This document shows positions 35,805-45,293 of a stretch of DNA of 64,000 bases, piece after piece (the stretch's first letter is position 1; each line of letters opens with the position of its first letter). The stretch spans positions 1 to 64,000 of the forward strand of contig NZ_AOIP01000033.1 in the NCBI RefSeq assembly GCF_000337535.1, in the 5' to 3' direction. This stretch comes from Natrialba aegyptia DSM 13077 (GTDB lineage Archaea; Halobacteriota; Halobacteria; Halobacteriales; Natrialbaceae). The notes below the pieces were generated by a model. The model saw only the letters and a list, made by a program, of their open reading frames with translations. It made no database searches and was not told where the DNA came from. The position numbers and the translations under genes are program-made.

Positions 35805-38281
35805 GTGATCTACCGCCGATGACGTCCGTCAAACGCTGGCTCGTCACGACGAACCACAAGGACGTTGGGATTCTGTACATCACGACAGCGCTGTTTTTCC
35901 TCCTGCTGGGGGGCGCGATGGCGCTGCTGTTCCGGGTGCAGCTCTGGGAACCGGGTGGACTCGGCATTCTCGAACCAGTCCAGTTCAACCAGGCAGTTTC
36001 GACGCACGGACTGTTGATGGTTTTCTGGTTCCTCTCACCGATCGCATCCGGGTTCGCGAACTATCTGGTGCCGCTCCAGATCGGTGCGAAGGATCTCGCG
36101 TTCCCACGACTGAACGCCCTGAGTTACTGGTTTTACCTGTTCTCGGGGATCCTGTTCGTCCTCTCGTTCTTCCAGGGGCAGACGTACGCCGGCGGGTGGA
36201 CGTTGTACGCGCCGCTGAACGTGCCGATGTACACGCCTGCAATGGACGCGACGGCAGGCAATAACGCAGCGATACTCGCACTGACGTTGTTCGTCATGTC
36301 GATCACGATCGGGTCGGTGAACTTCCTGACGACGATTCACCGCTCACGGGCCGAAGGACTTGGCCTCTGGAACATGCCGATGTTCACCTGGTCGTGGCTC
36401 CTGACGGTCTGGATGATGCTGTTTGCCTTCGCGGCGTTGCTCGCAGCACTGTTGTTGCTCTCGATCGACCGGTTGTTCCTGACCGAGTACTTCATGACGG
36501 ATCAGGGGTCGAGCCTGTTGTGGGCGCACCTGTTCTGGTTCTTCGGCCATCCAGAGGTGTATATCGTCTTCTTCCCGGCGTTAGGGATCATGTTCGAGAC
36601 GTTCCAGACCTTTACTGGACGGCGCCTCGTCGGCCGCAAATGGGTCATCATCGCGATGGTTCTCGTGGCGGTCCAGTCGTTCCTCGTCTGGATGCACCAC
36701 ATGTTCCTGACGACGATCAATCTGGAGATCAAGACGCTGTACATGGCCACGACGATCGGGATTTCGCTCCCGTTCGACCTGATGGTCTTCTCGTTGATCT
36801 ACACGATGGTCAAGGGACGGGTTCGGTTCACGACGCCGTTCCTCTTTAGCCTCGGCGCGCTCGTGTTGTTCATCCTCGGTGGCATTACGGGGGTCTTCCT
36901 CGGTGCCGTCGTGCTCGACTACGAGTTCCGTGGCACCTACTGGGTCGTCGCTCACTTCCACTACGTGATGGTCTCCGGAGTGACGGCGCTGGTCGCCGGC
37001 CTCTACTACTGGTGGCCGAAGATAACTGGAAAGATGTACTCGGAGGCGCTCGGGAAGTTAAACTTCGCAGTCTATTTCATCGGGTTCAACATGCTGTACT
37101 TCCCGATGTTCCTCGCCTGGGAAACGCCACGGCGCGTCTTCCACTACGGCGAGAGCGCCCAGATCTACCACCAGATCGCAACTGTCGGGGCGTTCGTCCT
37201 CGGGCTCTCGTTCCTGATTATGTTCTTCACGTTCGCGAAGAGTTGGATCTCCGGACCCAAGGCTCCCGACAATCCGTGGGAGTACTCCCGGACGGCCGAG
37301 TGGGCAATCCCCTCGCCGCCACCGCTCGAGAACTGGGACGGACGGCCGAGTTACGCCAGCGGTCGACTCGAGTTCGTCGACGACTCGCCGGCTGCAACCG
37401 ACGGCGGTGTTGCACACGGACAGGGCAACACGGCTGAAGCGAGTGTCGAGCACGAAGCCGAACACGCAGACCACGCCAGTATCTGGCCGTTCGGAATCGG
37501 CGTCGGAATGTTCGTGTTCTTCCTCGGACTGTCCGGGCTGACGCCGTTCGTCGCCAACTTCGCCGAGGGGACGGCCGAACCGCCGGAAGGACTGGTCGGC
37601 TTCGAGACCCAGCCGGATATCATGTATCCAGTGCTGATCGCGCTCGGGATGGCGATTATGGGGATCACGCTGTTCCAGTTCGGTCGCGAGAAGTTCGATG
37701 CACCCGTGATGAACATCGCCGAGCGCTGGCCGTTCGGCGGCATTGGAAACACGAAGTTCGGTATCTGGGTGTTCCTCGCGTCGGACGTCATCGTCTTCGG
37801 CGCTGCGATCGGTGCGTACATCTTCATGCGCCTCCACATGGGCTGGATGGACTGGGAGTTCGACCCGATCACGATGGCCGGGTTGGTCAACACGTACATC
37901 CTGCTCACCTCGAGTTTCACCGTCATCATCGCGCTGGTGATGGCCGAGCGAAAGAACAAGAGCGGGCTCCTCGGTGCGATGGGTGCGACGGTGTTGCTCG
38001 CACTGGCGTTCATGGGCGTCAAGGCCTTCGAGTACACCCAGAAGATGGGCGACGGCCACTACTGGTGGTACAGTATCGAGTACTCGATCTACTACGTGAC
38101 GACCGGCCTCCACGCCTTACACGTGATCCTCGGCGTCCTCGTCGCGCTGTTTATGATCTATCGGATCATCAGCATCGACGCGTACCTCGAGGACCATCGG
38201 CCGGTGGAGTTCTTCGGACTCTACTGGCACTTCGTGGACATCGTGTGGGTGCTCCTGTTCCCACTGTTCTACCTGATGTAG
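35801..38281 (+). CDS. coxAC: Cytochrome c oxidase subunit I-III fusion
   Basis: Residues 1-480 are subunit I: haem ligands His69 and His387, CuB ligands His250, His299 and His300, the His-Tyr cross-link motif GHPEVY (Tyr254), and haem a3 ligand His385. A linker rich in Pro, His and Glu follows, then subunit III (about 565-826; VFLASDVIVFGAAIGAYIFM). The fused protein reduces oxygen to water and pumps protons. Helix VIII reads ISLPFDLMVF where A-type oxidases have PTxIKxF, so the K-channel lysine is absent. Overlap ATGA with coxB implies coupling. Confidence 0.95.
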   Translation: MSDLPPMTSVKRWLVTTNHKDVGILYITTALFFLLLGGAMALLFRVQLWEPGGLGILEPVQFNQAVSTHGLLMVFWFLSPIASGFANYLVPLQIGAKDLAFPRLNALSYWFYLFSGILFVLSFFQGQTYAGGWTLYAPLNVPMYTPAMDATAGNNAAILALTLFVMSITIGSVNFLTTIHRSRAEGLGLWNMPMFTWSWLLTVWMMLFAFAALLAALLLLSIDRLFLTEYFMTDQGSSLLWAHLFWFFGHPEVYIVFFPALGIMFETFQTFTGRRLVGRKWVIIAMVLVAVQSFLVWMHHMFLTTINLEIKTLYMATTIGISLPFDLMVFSLIYTMVKGRVRFTTPFLFSLGALVLFILGGITGVFLGAVVLDYEFRGTYWVVAHFHYVMVSGVTALVAGLYYWWPKITGKMYSEALGKLNFAVYFIGFNMLYFPMFLAWETPRRVFHYGESAQIYHQIATVGAFVLGLSFLIMFFTFAKSWISGPKAPDNPWEYSRTAEWAIPSPPPLENWDGRPSYASGRLEFVDDSPAATDGGVAHGQGNTAEASVEHEAEHADHASIWPFGIGVGMFVFFLGLSGLTPFVANFAEGTAEPPEGLVGFETQPDIMYPVLIALGMAIMGITLFQFGREKFDAPVMNIAERWPFGGIGNTKFGIWVFLASDVIVFGAAIGAYIFMRLHMGWMDWEFDPITMAGLVNTYILLTSSFTVIIALVMAERKNKSGLLGAMGATVLLALAFMGVKAFEYTQKMGDGHYWWYSIEYSIYYVTTGLHALHVILGVLVALFMIYRIISIDAYLEDHRPVEFFGLYWHFVDIVWVLLFPLFYLM

Positions 38282-38522
38282 ACCACTCAAGCGGTCACAC
38301 CGCTTGATTCCGGTCTGCATGCGATGTGAAACTGCTTTCTTTCTGCCTGTTTTGAGTCGCTGTGGCGCCGTCTTCGTTCGAACCGTTGCGTGGCCCAGTC
38401 GCGAACTCGACGCCTGATTTGGTCTCCCCGAGCGGAACCGATTCGGTGGATAAAACCACCGTAGGAGGAACGGCAGTACGTATGAGGAAGGTATAAGTAT
38501 CCGTCACCCACATTCCACACTA

Positions 38523-38783
38523 ATGGCCAACCTTCGAACGTACACCCTGATCTACATCCTCCTGGTGGCACTGGCGACGGGGAAGTTCGTCTTCTTCGAG
38601 TTCAACTTCGCGTACGCAACGGCCATCGGCGGGACGATCGTCTTGGCAGTCACGAAGATCCTGCTGATCGCCGGCTACTATCAGCACCTGATCGAAGAGC
38701 CACGAGCGATCAGTTACATGATGGCAACGGCCGTATTCATGGTGTTCCTGCTCGTCATCGCCGCTGGATACTCGATCCAGTGA
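38523..38783 (+). CDS. coxD: Cytochrome c oxidase subunit IV-type protein
   Basis: This 86-residue membrane protein has three hydrophobic helices (about 6-24, 32-50 and 64-84) and the motif LAVTKILLIAGYYQHLIEEP found in prokaryotic subunit IV (COX4 family), which stabilises the oxidase complex. It is separated from coxAC by 241 bp and has its own TATA box GGTATAAGTA 28 nt before the ATG, so it can be expressed separately from the larger subunits. Confidence 0.82.
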   Translation: MANLRTYTLIYILLVALATGKFVFFEFNFAYATAIGGTIVLAVTKILLIAGYYQHLIEEPRAISYMMATAVFMVFLLVIAAGYSIQ

Positions 38784-38856
38784 GCCAACGGTCGCGGGAG
38801 AGTCGACTCGCATCTAATTGTTGAACTTTATACGCATCTAGCCAGTAGCATCTGAC

Positions 38857-40839
38857 ATGGACCTCTGGCCATGGTCAGACACCGAACCGACACAGGCCAG
38901 TAATACGATTGCAGCCCTCCTCGTTATCGGGCTCGCCTGTCTCGCTGTGTTCAGTCTCGGACTGACATATATGTACGGTTCAACGCCGCAGGACTCGCTT
39001 CTCTCCGAGAACGGTCCACAGCTACCGGACGACATACCAACCTACGACACGCCTGCCGAGGCCGGCGCTAGACACGGCACAGCGGATGACGTCTATCTCA
39101 CAGCCGACGGCGGGGCCATCCTCGTCTACGAGAACACACTCAACGACACGCAGAGCCCGGTTCGGCGGAGCGTTACTGCAACGACTGCGCTTACTGAACT
39201 CACCACTGAACTCGCCGGACAGGACCGCGAAACAGCGGGCACAGAGATACCGGTGACGCCGGCACAGCTCGCCGACGGTGAGCAGGTTCTCGACCAGCCA
39301 ACCCCTGGATCGACGCTCGACCTCGATGTGTCCGGCGAGTCCAGTCGGGATACAAACGAGTTCGAGGCCGCACTCTCGGCGACAGGGCCGACAGAGCATA
39401 TGGAAGAGCGCCTTTCGGGATCAACAACCGGTGAGATCCGTCTCACGCCGGATGCGATCACAACGACCGGGACGGCCACGAGCACGTCCTCGACGACGGG
39501 GACAGAGACAGAGACACCGCGATATCTGTCAGTTTCTGTCGCCGACAGCGGGAGTACCGACGGAGAGTACAGGATGCACATCGAGCGCCGTACCCAGATT
39601 GATTCGAGTGCCGTCTCCCGCTGGCAGACACGTGCAAACGCCAGTGATACCCTCGAGACGGAGTTCGGCTCGATTGCGGCTAGGTTCGGCGGCGAGAGCA
39701 GCGTCGAACTCGAGCAGTACGCACTGGTTGCGGAAGAGACAGCATCGAATACAACGGACTCGAATCAGACGGCCGCTTCAACGGCTGCACAATCGGACTA
39801 CGAACTCGACCTCGAGTTCACAGTAACCTACACGGGACTCAACGAGGGAATCGAACGCGCGCTGTCGACGACATTAACAGGAAGTGACGGAGCCACGACG
39901 GAGGGAAGTACTGTACAGCAATCCACCCCGGAAAACGAGCGTGTCCTTACGACGGCGCTCTCTGAACTCGAGATCGAGACTGCCGAGTTCACCCAGGAGA
40001 CGACGCCGAAACAGACGGGCCAGGGGATGGGACAGACGACCCGGACTGACTGGAACGTGAAACTGGCAAACTACGAGCGGGCACTTCGGGCGATTATCGA
40101 ACCGGAACGCCTCGAGAGGGCGTCCCCGAACGCGAACGGAACTGACACCGAGACGAACCTCCAGGCGAGACTCGATGCGCAGCGGGAGGCGGACCTCCAA
40201 ACGGTGCTCGAATGGAACGCGGAGGGAGAGACGACACCGAATCAAGCACACGACACGGGCACGCAGGGACAGTCCGATCGGCGCTACAGTGTTACAGCGA
40301 CTATAACCGGTGCGACCGAGAATTGGTCCGACTACGTTGACGAACGCGCTGCACGCGGACTCGGTTCACGACCGGATACCGCCTTTGATCTCGAGATCAC
40401 AACCGATCGCAGCACCGTCGATCTCGAAGGAGAGTTCGAGTTGCCACGGGAAACCGTTGCTAATCGGACTGCGGACTATCTGGCCAAGTCGGTCCAGTTC
40501 GATCCGCTCGGTGGTTCGGACGGGGCTGCCTTCGTTTCCGCTCTCGACGAGTGGAATCTCGATCTCACGCGGACGAACGTTGAACTCGACGGGGAGACGA
40601 TACGCGTTCACGGGGGCGCAACGTTCGAAGATCTCGGTGGACTGCTCGATCAGCTGATACCGACGACGAAGCAGGACGACGGTGTCGGAAAAACGTACGT
40701 CGCTGTCGACGATCTTGGAGATGTAGCTACGGAAAACGCTGATGCTTTCGATAGGGAGGCGCTTGCGGACCTTCCCATCGTCGACGAACAGACGGACGTG
40801 TACGAGGTCGGGTCGTGGGACGAGGCGAAAGGAGAGTAA
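38857..40839 (+). CDS. Large single-anchor surface protein, hypothetical (660 aa)
   Basis: The N-terminus (SNTIAALLVIGLACLAVFSL, residues 16-35) is a signal anchor; the remaining 620 residues are predicted outside the cell and are rich in Thr, Ser, Glu and Asp, including a TTTGTATSTSSTTGTETE linker likely to be O-glycosylated. Many NxT/S sites are present. I recognise no domain. ACTTTATACG lies 28 nt upstream of the ATG, so the gene is leaderless and independently expressed. Its location next to the oxidase genes suggests no proven link. Confidence 0.75.
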   Translation: MDLWPWSDTEPTQASNTIAALLVIGLACLAVFSLGLTYMYGSTPQDSLLSENGPQLPDDIPTYDTPAEAGARHGTADDVYLTADGGAILVYENTLNDTQSPVRRSVTATTALTELTTELAGQDRETAGTEIPVTPAQLADGEQVLDQPTPGSTLDLDVSGESSRDTNEFEAALSATGPTEHMEERLSGSTTGEIRLTPDAITTTGTATSTSSTTGTETETPRYLSVSVADSGSTDGEYRMHIERRTQIDSSAVSRWQTRANASDTLETEFGSIAARFGGESSVELEQYALVAEETASNTTDSNQTAASTAAQSDYELDLEFTVTYTGLNEGIERALSTTLTGSDGATTEGSTVQQSTPENERVLTTALSELEIETAEFTQETTPKQTGQGMGQTTRTDWNVKLANYERALRAIIEPERLERASPNANGTDTETNLQARLDAQREADLQTVLEWNAEGETTPNQAHDTGTQGQSDRRYSVTATITGATENWSDYVDERAARGLGSRPDTAFDLEITTDRSTVDLEGEFELPRETVANRTADYLAKSVQFDPLGGSDGAAFVSALDEWNLDLTRTNVELDGETIRVHGGATFEDLGGLLDQLIPTTKQDDGVGKTYVAVDDLGDVATENADAFDREALADLPIVDEQTDVYEVGSWDEAKGE

Positions 40840-41193
40840 AGCGAAACAGGTTGGTAGAGACTACCGGGTTCGGCTTCTCTCAGGTACCATGGGATGACGA
40901 ACGGTCTCCGAACGTAACTGAATCTCCAATTCAAGTAGAGGTGCGTGCACAGTTCGCGTTTATCGCTGGGATGGATAAACAACTCAGGCACACTGTTCTC
41001 GACAGCCGGTGGATAGAGTTCACACTCGAACTCACCTCCACGGCCATCGGAGGGAACGAGTAGCCACTGCAAGTTCGCATACCCGGTCGCACGACGCACG
41101 ACGGTTGTGTGAGTAGTGTGTAAATCGTTGCAGTTGTTACTACGGGTCCGATCACGACTGCGAGAAAGAAAAACCGGAGATCGGCGACAGCAG
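40840..41193. other. 354-bp region between convergent genes
   Basis: The surface-protein gene ends at 40839 and secY ends at 41194 on the other strand. Apart from the hairpin at 40958 I see no gene; open frames here are continuations of antisense shadows. Confidence 0.6.
40958..40980. terminator. Possible bidirectional hairpin between convergent genes
   Basis: GTTTATC and GATAAAC form a 7-bp stem around a 9-nt loop. Archaea mostly end transcripts at T-runs, so the role is uncertain; the location between two gene ends is the main support. Confidence 0.3.
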
Positions 41194-42660
41194 CTATTCC
41201 TTGCCGAACATCTGGCGCATCATCGGATGCATCTCCATCATCTGCTCTTCGGCAATCTCTTCGTAGAGCTTGTAGGTGATGGAGACAGCCAGCAGTAGAC
41301 CGGTTCCACTGATGGACCCGATTGTGCCGAGCATGTTCGCCCAGACGGCGAGCAAGCCGACGAGTGCACCACCGATGATAGTCACTTGCGGGATGTACCG
41401 TTCCATGACCTTCTCGATGACGCCGACGTTCTGGCGGAAACCGGGGATCTGCATCCCCGAGTTCTGGATCTGCTTGGCTGTGGATTCTGGGCCCATGTCG
41501 GTGGTTTCGACCCAGAAGACGGCGAAGATCGCACCGCCGGCGATCATGAATACCAGGTCGATGGAGACGCGGATCATCACCATCCACGCCGCCTGGGAGA
41601 CTTCGCCGGTCCACCACATCCAGTCGTTTGGTGAGTAGATCGGCGCGACGTAGTAGAAGAACCCGCTCACGGGTTGTCCATTAGCGTTGTAGGTCCCGAG
41701 GAACTCGGGCATGTTGGCTCCCAGTTGCGAAGACATGATCTGTCCGATAAACTGGACGTTCGCCTGTAGCGCCCGGACGAGGATCATCGGCAGGACGCTC
41801 GCGTAGATGAGCTTCACTGGGAAGCGACCGCGAGCACCTTTGACGCGGGCGTGGCTGAGTGGAATTTCCACGCGAACCGATTCCGCGTAGACGACGATCG
41901 CGAAGATCAAGACCGTCGTTAGCAGCGCGATGATGTGCCCCTCCTGAAACAGGATGGTGTACAGTCCATCGCCAGCGAAGACCGAGCCGACGGCCACCTG
42001 CCCGGTGATGATCTGATACCAGTCGTAGAAGAACCCACCCGCAGTTGGCTGGATGAGTCCGGTAACGAGTCGCTGGCTCACGCCGGCGATGATGAACAGC
42101 CCGATCCCGCTCCCGACGCCCCACTTGCTGACGACCTCGTCCATGTAGAGGATGAGGATACCGCCGGCGAAGATCTGGGCGAACATCAGAAGCTGGACCT
42201 GCATATGGTCGAGGGTGAGTCCCCCGAACTGCAGTGACGACTGAGCTGGCAGGAAGCCGCTGGCGAACACTATCGGCAGCCCGGTCAGCACCACCATAAC
42301 GACGACCAGCAGCTTCTGCAGGCCCTGATAGAGGACCTGATCGCGCGGGTCGTCGGTGTCGAGACCGAGTAGGTTCGCACCGCCAAGCAGTTGCAAGACG
42401 ATGCTCGCGGTGACGATCGGTCCAATACCGACCTGCAACAGCGACCCCTGTGAACCGGCCAGAATCGCACGGAACTCACCGAAGAGGTCGGTTGCGCCAC
42501 CGGACTGCACCCCGAGCAGCGAGATGTTCGTCAGGAAGAAGTACAACATCAGGATGCCAGCCGTCCACGCAAGCTTGCGTTTAAAGGGAACGTGCCCCTC
42601 CGGACGGCGGACTGCGGGCATCCGCGTTAAGACCGGTTCAGCAGCTTCCTTCCATCCCAT
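41194..42660 (-). CDS. secY: Preprotein translocase subunit SecY
   Basis: The 488-residue channel protein has ten membrane helices and conserved SecY segments such as ITGQVAVGSVF, the cytoplasmic loop VEIPLSHARVKGARGRFPVK used for ribosome docking, and a lateral gate region. It exports unfolded proteins and inserts membrane proteins at the ribosome. It is the last gene of the spc block and starts 3 bp after uL15. The C-terminus (EQMMEMHPMMRQMFGKE) is normal for haloarchaea. In relatives adk follows directly; here about 7.4 kb of other genes intervene. Confidence 0.96.
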   Translation of the reverse strand: MGWKEAAEPVLTRMPAVRRPEGHVPFKRKLAWTAGILMLYFFLTNISLLGVQSGGATDLFGEFRAILAGSQGSLLQVGIGPIVTASIVLQLLGGANLLGLDTDDPRDQVLYQGLQKLLVVVMVVLTGLPIVFASGFLPAQSSLQFGGLTLDHMQVQLLMFAQIFAGGILILYMDEVVSKWGVGSGIGLFIIAGVSQRLVTGLIQPTAGGFFYDWYQIITGQVAVGSVFAGDGLYTILFQEGHIIALLTTVLIFAIVVYAESVRVEIPLSHARVKGARGRFPVKLIYASVLPMILVRALQANVQFIGQIMSSQLGANMPEFLGTYNANGQPVSGFFYYVAPIYSPNDWMWWTGEVSQAAWMVMIRVSIDLVFMIAGGAIFAVFWVETTDMGPESTAKQIQNSGMQIPGFRQNVGVIEKVMERYIPQVTIIGGALVGLLAVWANMLGTIGSISGTGLLLAVSITYKLYEEIAEEQMMEMHPMMRQMFGKE

Positions 42661-42663
42661 ATG

Positions 42664-43170
42664 TTACTCCTCGTCCTGTTCTTCGGCTTCCTGATCGGAC
42701 GCAGTTTCGTCAGCTTCCGCCCGCTCTTGTCCTCGCTCCGAGACGATCGCCTCACCGCCGGCCGTCTCGATCTTCTCGCGAGCTGCTTCCGAGAACGCAT
42801 CTGCAGTAACGTCGAGTGCGTTGCGTACCTGCCCCGATCCGAGGACCTTGACGACATCGACCTCGTGGCCGTCCTCGACGATATCGCGAGCGTCGAGTTC
42901 ATATCCGTCGTCGGTTTCCTCGGCAAGGTCGTCTGCGACGTACAGGATCGCGTCCTCGTCTAACTTCTGAACGTCGATTTCGGCGACATCTTCGCGGATG
43001 CCCTGCGGTCGCTTGAAGCCGTGTTTCCCCTTCGGTTCGTAGTTGTGGAACTCGTGTTTGCTTCGCCCGGCGCGGCCGCGTCCACCACGGTGTCCGGCCC
43101 CACGTCGGTTTTTGTGGGAGCCACCGCTGTGGGTTCGCGATCCACGCTGGCGTCGTTTTTTGCTCGTCAT
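42664..43170 (-). CDS. rpl15: Ribosomal protein uL15
   Basis: The 168-residue large-subunit protein has the basic, Gly-rich N-terminal extension (MTSKKRRQRGSRTHSGGSHK) that threads into 23S rRNA, then the globular part ending VLGSGQVRNALDVTADAFSE. The tail is an acidic haloarchaeal extension (DETASDQEAEEQDEE). It starts 3 bp after the uL30 stop and precedes secY in the spc order. Confidence 0.95.
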   Translation of the reverse strand: MTSKKRRQRGSRTHSGGSHKNRRGAGHRGGRGRAGRSKHEFHNYEPKGKHGFKRPQGIREDVAEIDVQKLDEDAILYVADDLAEETDDGYELDARDIVEDGHEVDVVKVLGSGQVRNALDVTADAFSEAAREKIETAGGEAIVSERGQERAEADETASDQEAEEQDEE

Positions 43171-43172
43171 TG

Positions 43173-43640
43173 TTATCGCATCGATTCTAACAGGACGTTA
43201 ATGTCCTCGGTTGTATGTTTTCCGAGTTGGCCGCCCTCCGCGGTTGGCTTTTTGATCCCATTGTGACCGCCACGTGGCGGGTGCAGTCGCAGCGTCGGCG
43301 ACAGTCCCTCCTCGCGAAGCGTCGTTTCCTCGTCGAGTAGCGCCTCGGCGAGTGCAGCGAAGTCGCTGAACTCGGTGTTCTCGCTGAGCCACTCCTCGTC
43401 GACGTCGGACTGGCGGCCCTCGAGCGGTTCCGCTCGCTTTGCGAGCACCGTTTCGAGCACGTCAGCGTCGGGTTCCCCGTGGGCGACGTAGTCGTTAACC
43501 TTCGTGATCATGCCACGGTAGGTGTCGGTTTCGGGGATGAGTGCGCAGTGGTTGACGCCGTGAATGTTGAGCATTTCCAGGGTGTCCTGGACGGTCTGCT
43601 GGCGATTCACTTCGCCACGGACCTGAACGACTGCCTTCAT
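43173..43640 (-). CDS. rpl30: Ribosomal protein uL30
   Basis: The 155-residue archaeal long form of uL30 has the ferredoxin-like core [20 protein letters not shown] and the archaeal C-terminal extension with RLHPPRGGHNGIKKPTAEGG. It binds 23S rRNA on the large subunit. The ATG at 43640 shares one base with the uS5 stop (TGATG), which suggests translational coupling; a GTG one codon earlier is possible. Confidence 0.95.
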   Translation of the reverse strand: MKAVVQVRGEVNRQQTVQDTLEMLNIHGVNHCALIPETDTYRGMITKVNDYVAHGEPDADVLETVLAKRAEPLEGRQSDVDEEWLSENTEFSDFAALAEALLDEETTLREEGLSPTLRLHPPRGGHNGIKKPTAEGGQLGKHTTEDINVLLESMR

Positions 43641-44299
43641 CACTCGGTCACCTCCGCTTCGTCACGGGTGGTCTCGCGTGCCCGCGGGTGTCGCGACTGC
43701 GAGGCGTTCTCGAGAGCGTTGAACGTCGCTTTCGCGAGGTTGACGGTCGTTCGCGTGTTGCCGTGGCTCTTGGTCCAGGCGTTTTCGATGCCGGCCAGTT
43801 CGAGGACGGCACGGACCGTGTCACTCGCGGCGAGCCCGAGTCCTTCGGGGGCCGGAATGACCTCGACCTCGACGGAGCCGGCTTTGCCGGTCGTCTGTCG
43901 GGTCAGCGAGTGTGGACGGTCCGAGCGGTCCTCCCACGAACCGGAGCCGCGCGGGACCTTGATGATGTTCAGTTTCGCGATACCGATTGCCTTCTGGATA
44001 GCAGACCCGACCTGGTCGTCTCGACCTTCCGCATAGCCGATGTAGCCGTCGCGGTTGCCGACGGCGACGACACAACGGAACTTCACGCGTCGCCCGGAGT
44101 CGGTCATGCGCTGGACCATGTTGATGTCAAGCACTTCGTCGTCCAGCCCGGGGAGGAGCTGGTCGACGAGTTCGGGTTCCTTGAGCGGGAGTCCCGAGTT
44201 GAGGGCGGCCTCCATCGTATCGATGTCGCCCTCCTGGACCTTCCGGCCGAGACGGGTAACGGGTTCCCATCCGTTGTCGTTGTAGTTGTTTCCACTCAT
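43640..44299 (-). CDS. rps5: Ribosomal protein uS5
   Basis: The 219-residue small-subunit protein has the double-stranded RNA-binding fold ([20 protein letters not shown] to [20 protein letters not shown]) and the S5 C-terminal domain ([20 protein letters not shown]). It lies near the decoding centre and mRNA entry. The gene overlaps uL18 by 4 bp (ATGA) and uL30 by 3 bp. Confidence 0.96.
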   Translation of the reverse strand: MSGNNYNDNGWEPVTRLGRKVQEGDIDTMEAALNSGLPLKEPELVDQLLPGLDDEVLDINMVQRMTDSGRRVKFRCVVAVGNRDGYIGYAEGRDDQVGSAIQKAIGIAKLNIIKVPRGSGSWEDRSDRPHSLTRQTTGKAGSVEVEVIPAPEGLGLAASDTVRAVLELAGIENAWTKSHGNTRTTVNLAKATFNALENASQSRHPRARETTRDEAEVTE

Positions 44300-44844
44300 T
44301 CGAGAATCGCCTCTCGTACCTCGTCGAAGTGTTCTGGGAGTTCGGTTGCGTCGAAGTCACCGCTGTACAGCGGCTCGTCTAACTGTTCGGCGTACTCGGC
44401 GATGTGTTCGCCGCGAGTACGCGACCAGTCCGCGAGCACGCTGTCGTTGTGCGGGATTTCGAGGCCGGCGTCGATTGCGCCCTCCTGCACTGCGAACACC
44501 TTGTTTCCGGGCGTTGCTGTGTTGAGGCCGATGTCGAGGACTGCCTCCTCAATGTCGGCTTCGACTGCCCGTTTGCCGGCCAGCAGGCCGGTCAGGTAGG
44601 CTGCAGAGATGTTACTCGTGGGCGCGTCCCAACCGTACTCCTCGAGATCGCTCGAGTGTGCACTTGCGAGCGTCTCGTCCCCCTGAGGTCCGGGAACGAT
44701 CAGCTGCGCCGTAGTGTGCTTGTTACTCTTGCGAGCAACGAGGCGGGGCTTGCCCGATTTCAGCAGGCGCAACCTCTGATGGTAATCCGTCCGGACCTCA
44801 CGGCGACGCCGCATTGGCACTTTATATCGTGGTCCTGTCGCCAT
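44296..44844 (-). CDS. rpl18: Ribosomal protein uL18
   Basis: The 182-residue protein binds 5S rRNA in the central protuberance. The N-terminus [20 protein letters not shown] and [20 protein letters not shown] are conserved uL18 features; the archaeal C-terminal extension ([14 protein letters not shown]) is present. Overlaps at both ends (ATGA with uS5, single base with eL19) chain it into the operon. Confidence 0.95.
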   Translation of the reverse strand: MATGPRYKVPMRRRREVRTDYHQRLRLLKSGKPRLVARKSNKHTTAQLIVPGPQGDETLASAHSSDLEEYGWDAPTSNISAAYLTGLLAGKRAVEADIEEAVLDIGLNTATPGNKVFAVQEGAIDAGLEIPHNDSVLADWSRTRGEHIAEYAEQLDEPLYSGDFDATELPEHFDEVREAILE

Positions 44845-45293
44845 TATTGGTCACCGTAGTTCTCGTCGATGTAGTTCAACAGGTACCGGACGCTACGGAA
44901 CTCGCCACCGCCAGCCTTCTTGTAGAGCTCGCGGTACTGCGTGGGCGTCAGTTCGCCCTTGTCGCGGAGTTCACGCAGCTTCCGTCGCTGTGCGCGAATC
45001 TGGTTTTGCCACTCTTCTTTCTCGTTCTGGCGTGCACCTTTCTTGCCGCGGCGCTTGCCCGGGCCCTTCTGGTGGCCGTAGGCACGCTTTTCGTTCCGTT
45101 CGCGTGCACGACCTCGGGAATTCCCTTTGGCGTCGTCAGCCTGAATGCGGCCTTCGTCGACGAGTTCACGGATTTCGTCGCGGGTGATGGCCTCGGCGAT
45201 GTCGGCCTGGGCTTCGGGGTCGAGCCAGACACGATTCTTGCCCACGTCTAAGACGTCGGCAGCGAGTCGTTTCTGTGCGGAAAGATCAGTCAT
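44844..45293 (-). CDS. rpl19e: Ribosomal protein eL19
   Basis: This 149-residue archaeal/eukaryotic protein starts [20 protein letters not shown] and contains the [20 protein letters not shown] segment and the long basic helix rich in Arg/Lys ([20 protein letters not shown]). It bridges rRNA domains on the large subunit near the exit tunnel. It overlaps eL32 by eight bp. Confidence 0.95.
   Translation of the reverse strand: MTDLSAQKRLAADVLDVGKNRVWLDPEAQADIAEAITRDEIRELVDEGRIQADDAKGNSRGRARERNEKRAYGHQKGPGKRRGKKGARQNEKEEWQNQIRAQRRKLRELRDKGELTPTQYRELYKKAGGGEFRSVRYLLNYIDENYGDQ

Noticed and set aside
40650-41099. Minus-strand 149-codon frame after the surface-protein gene
   Set aside because: Half is antisense of the surface gene and the rest shows no domain or promoter.
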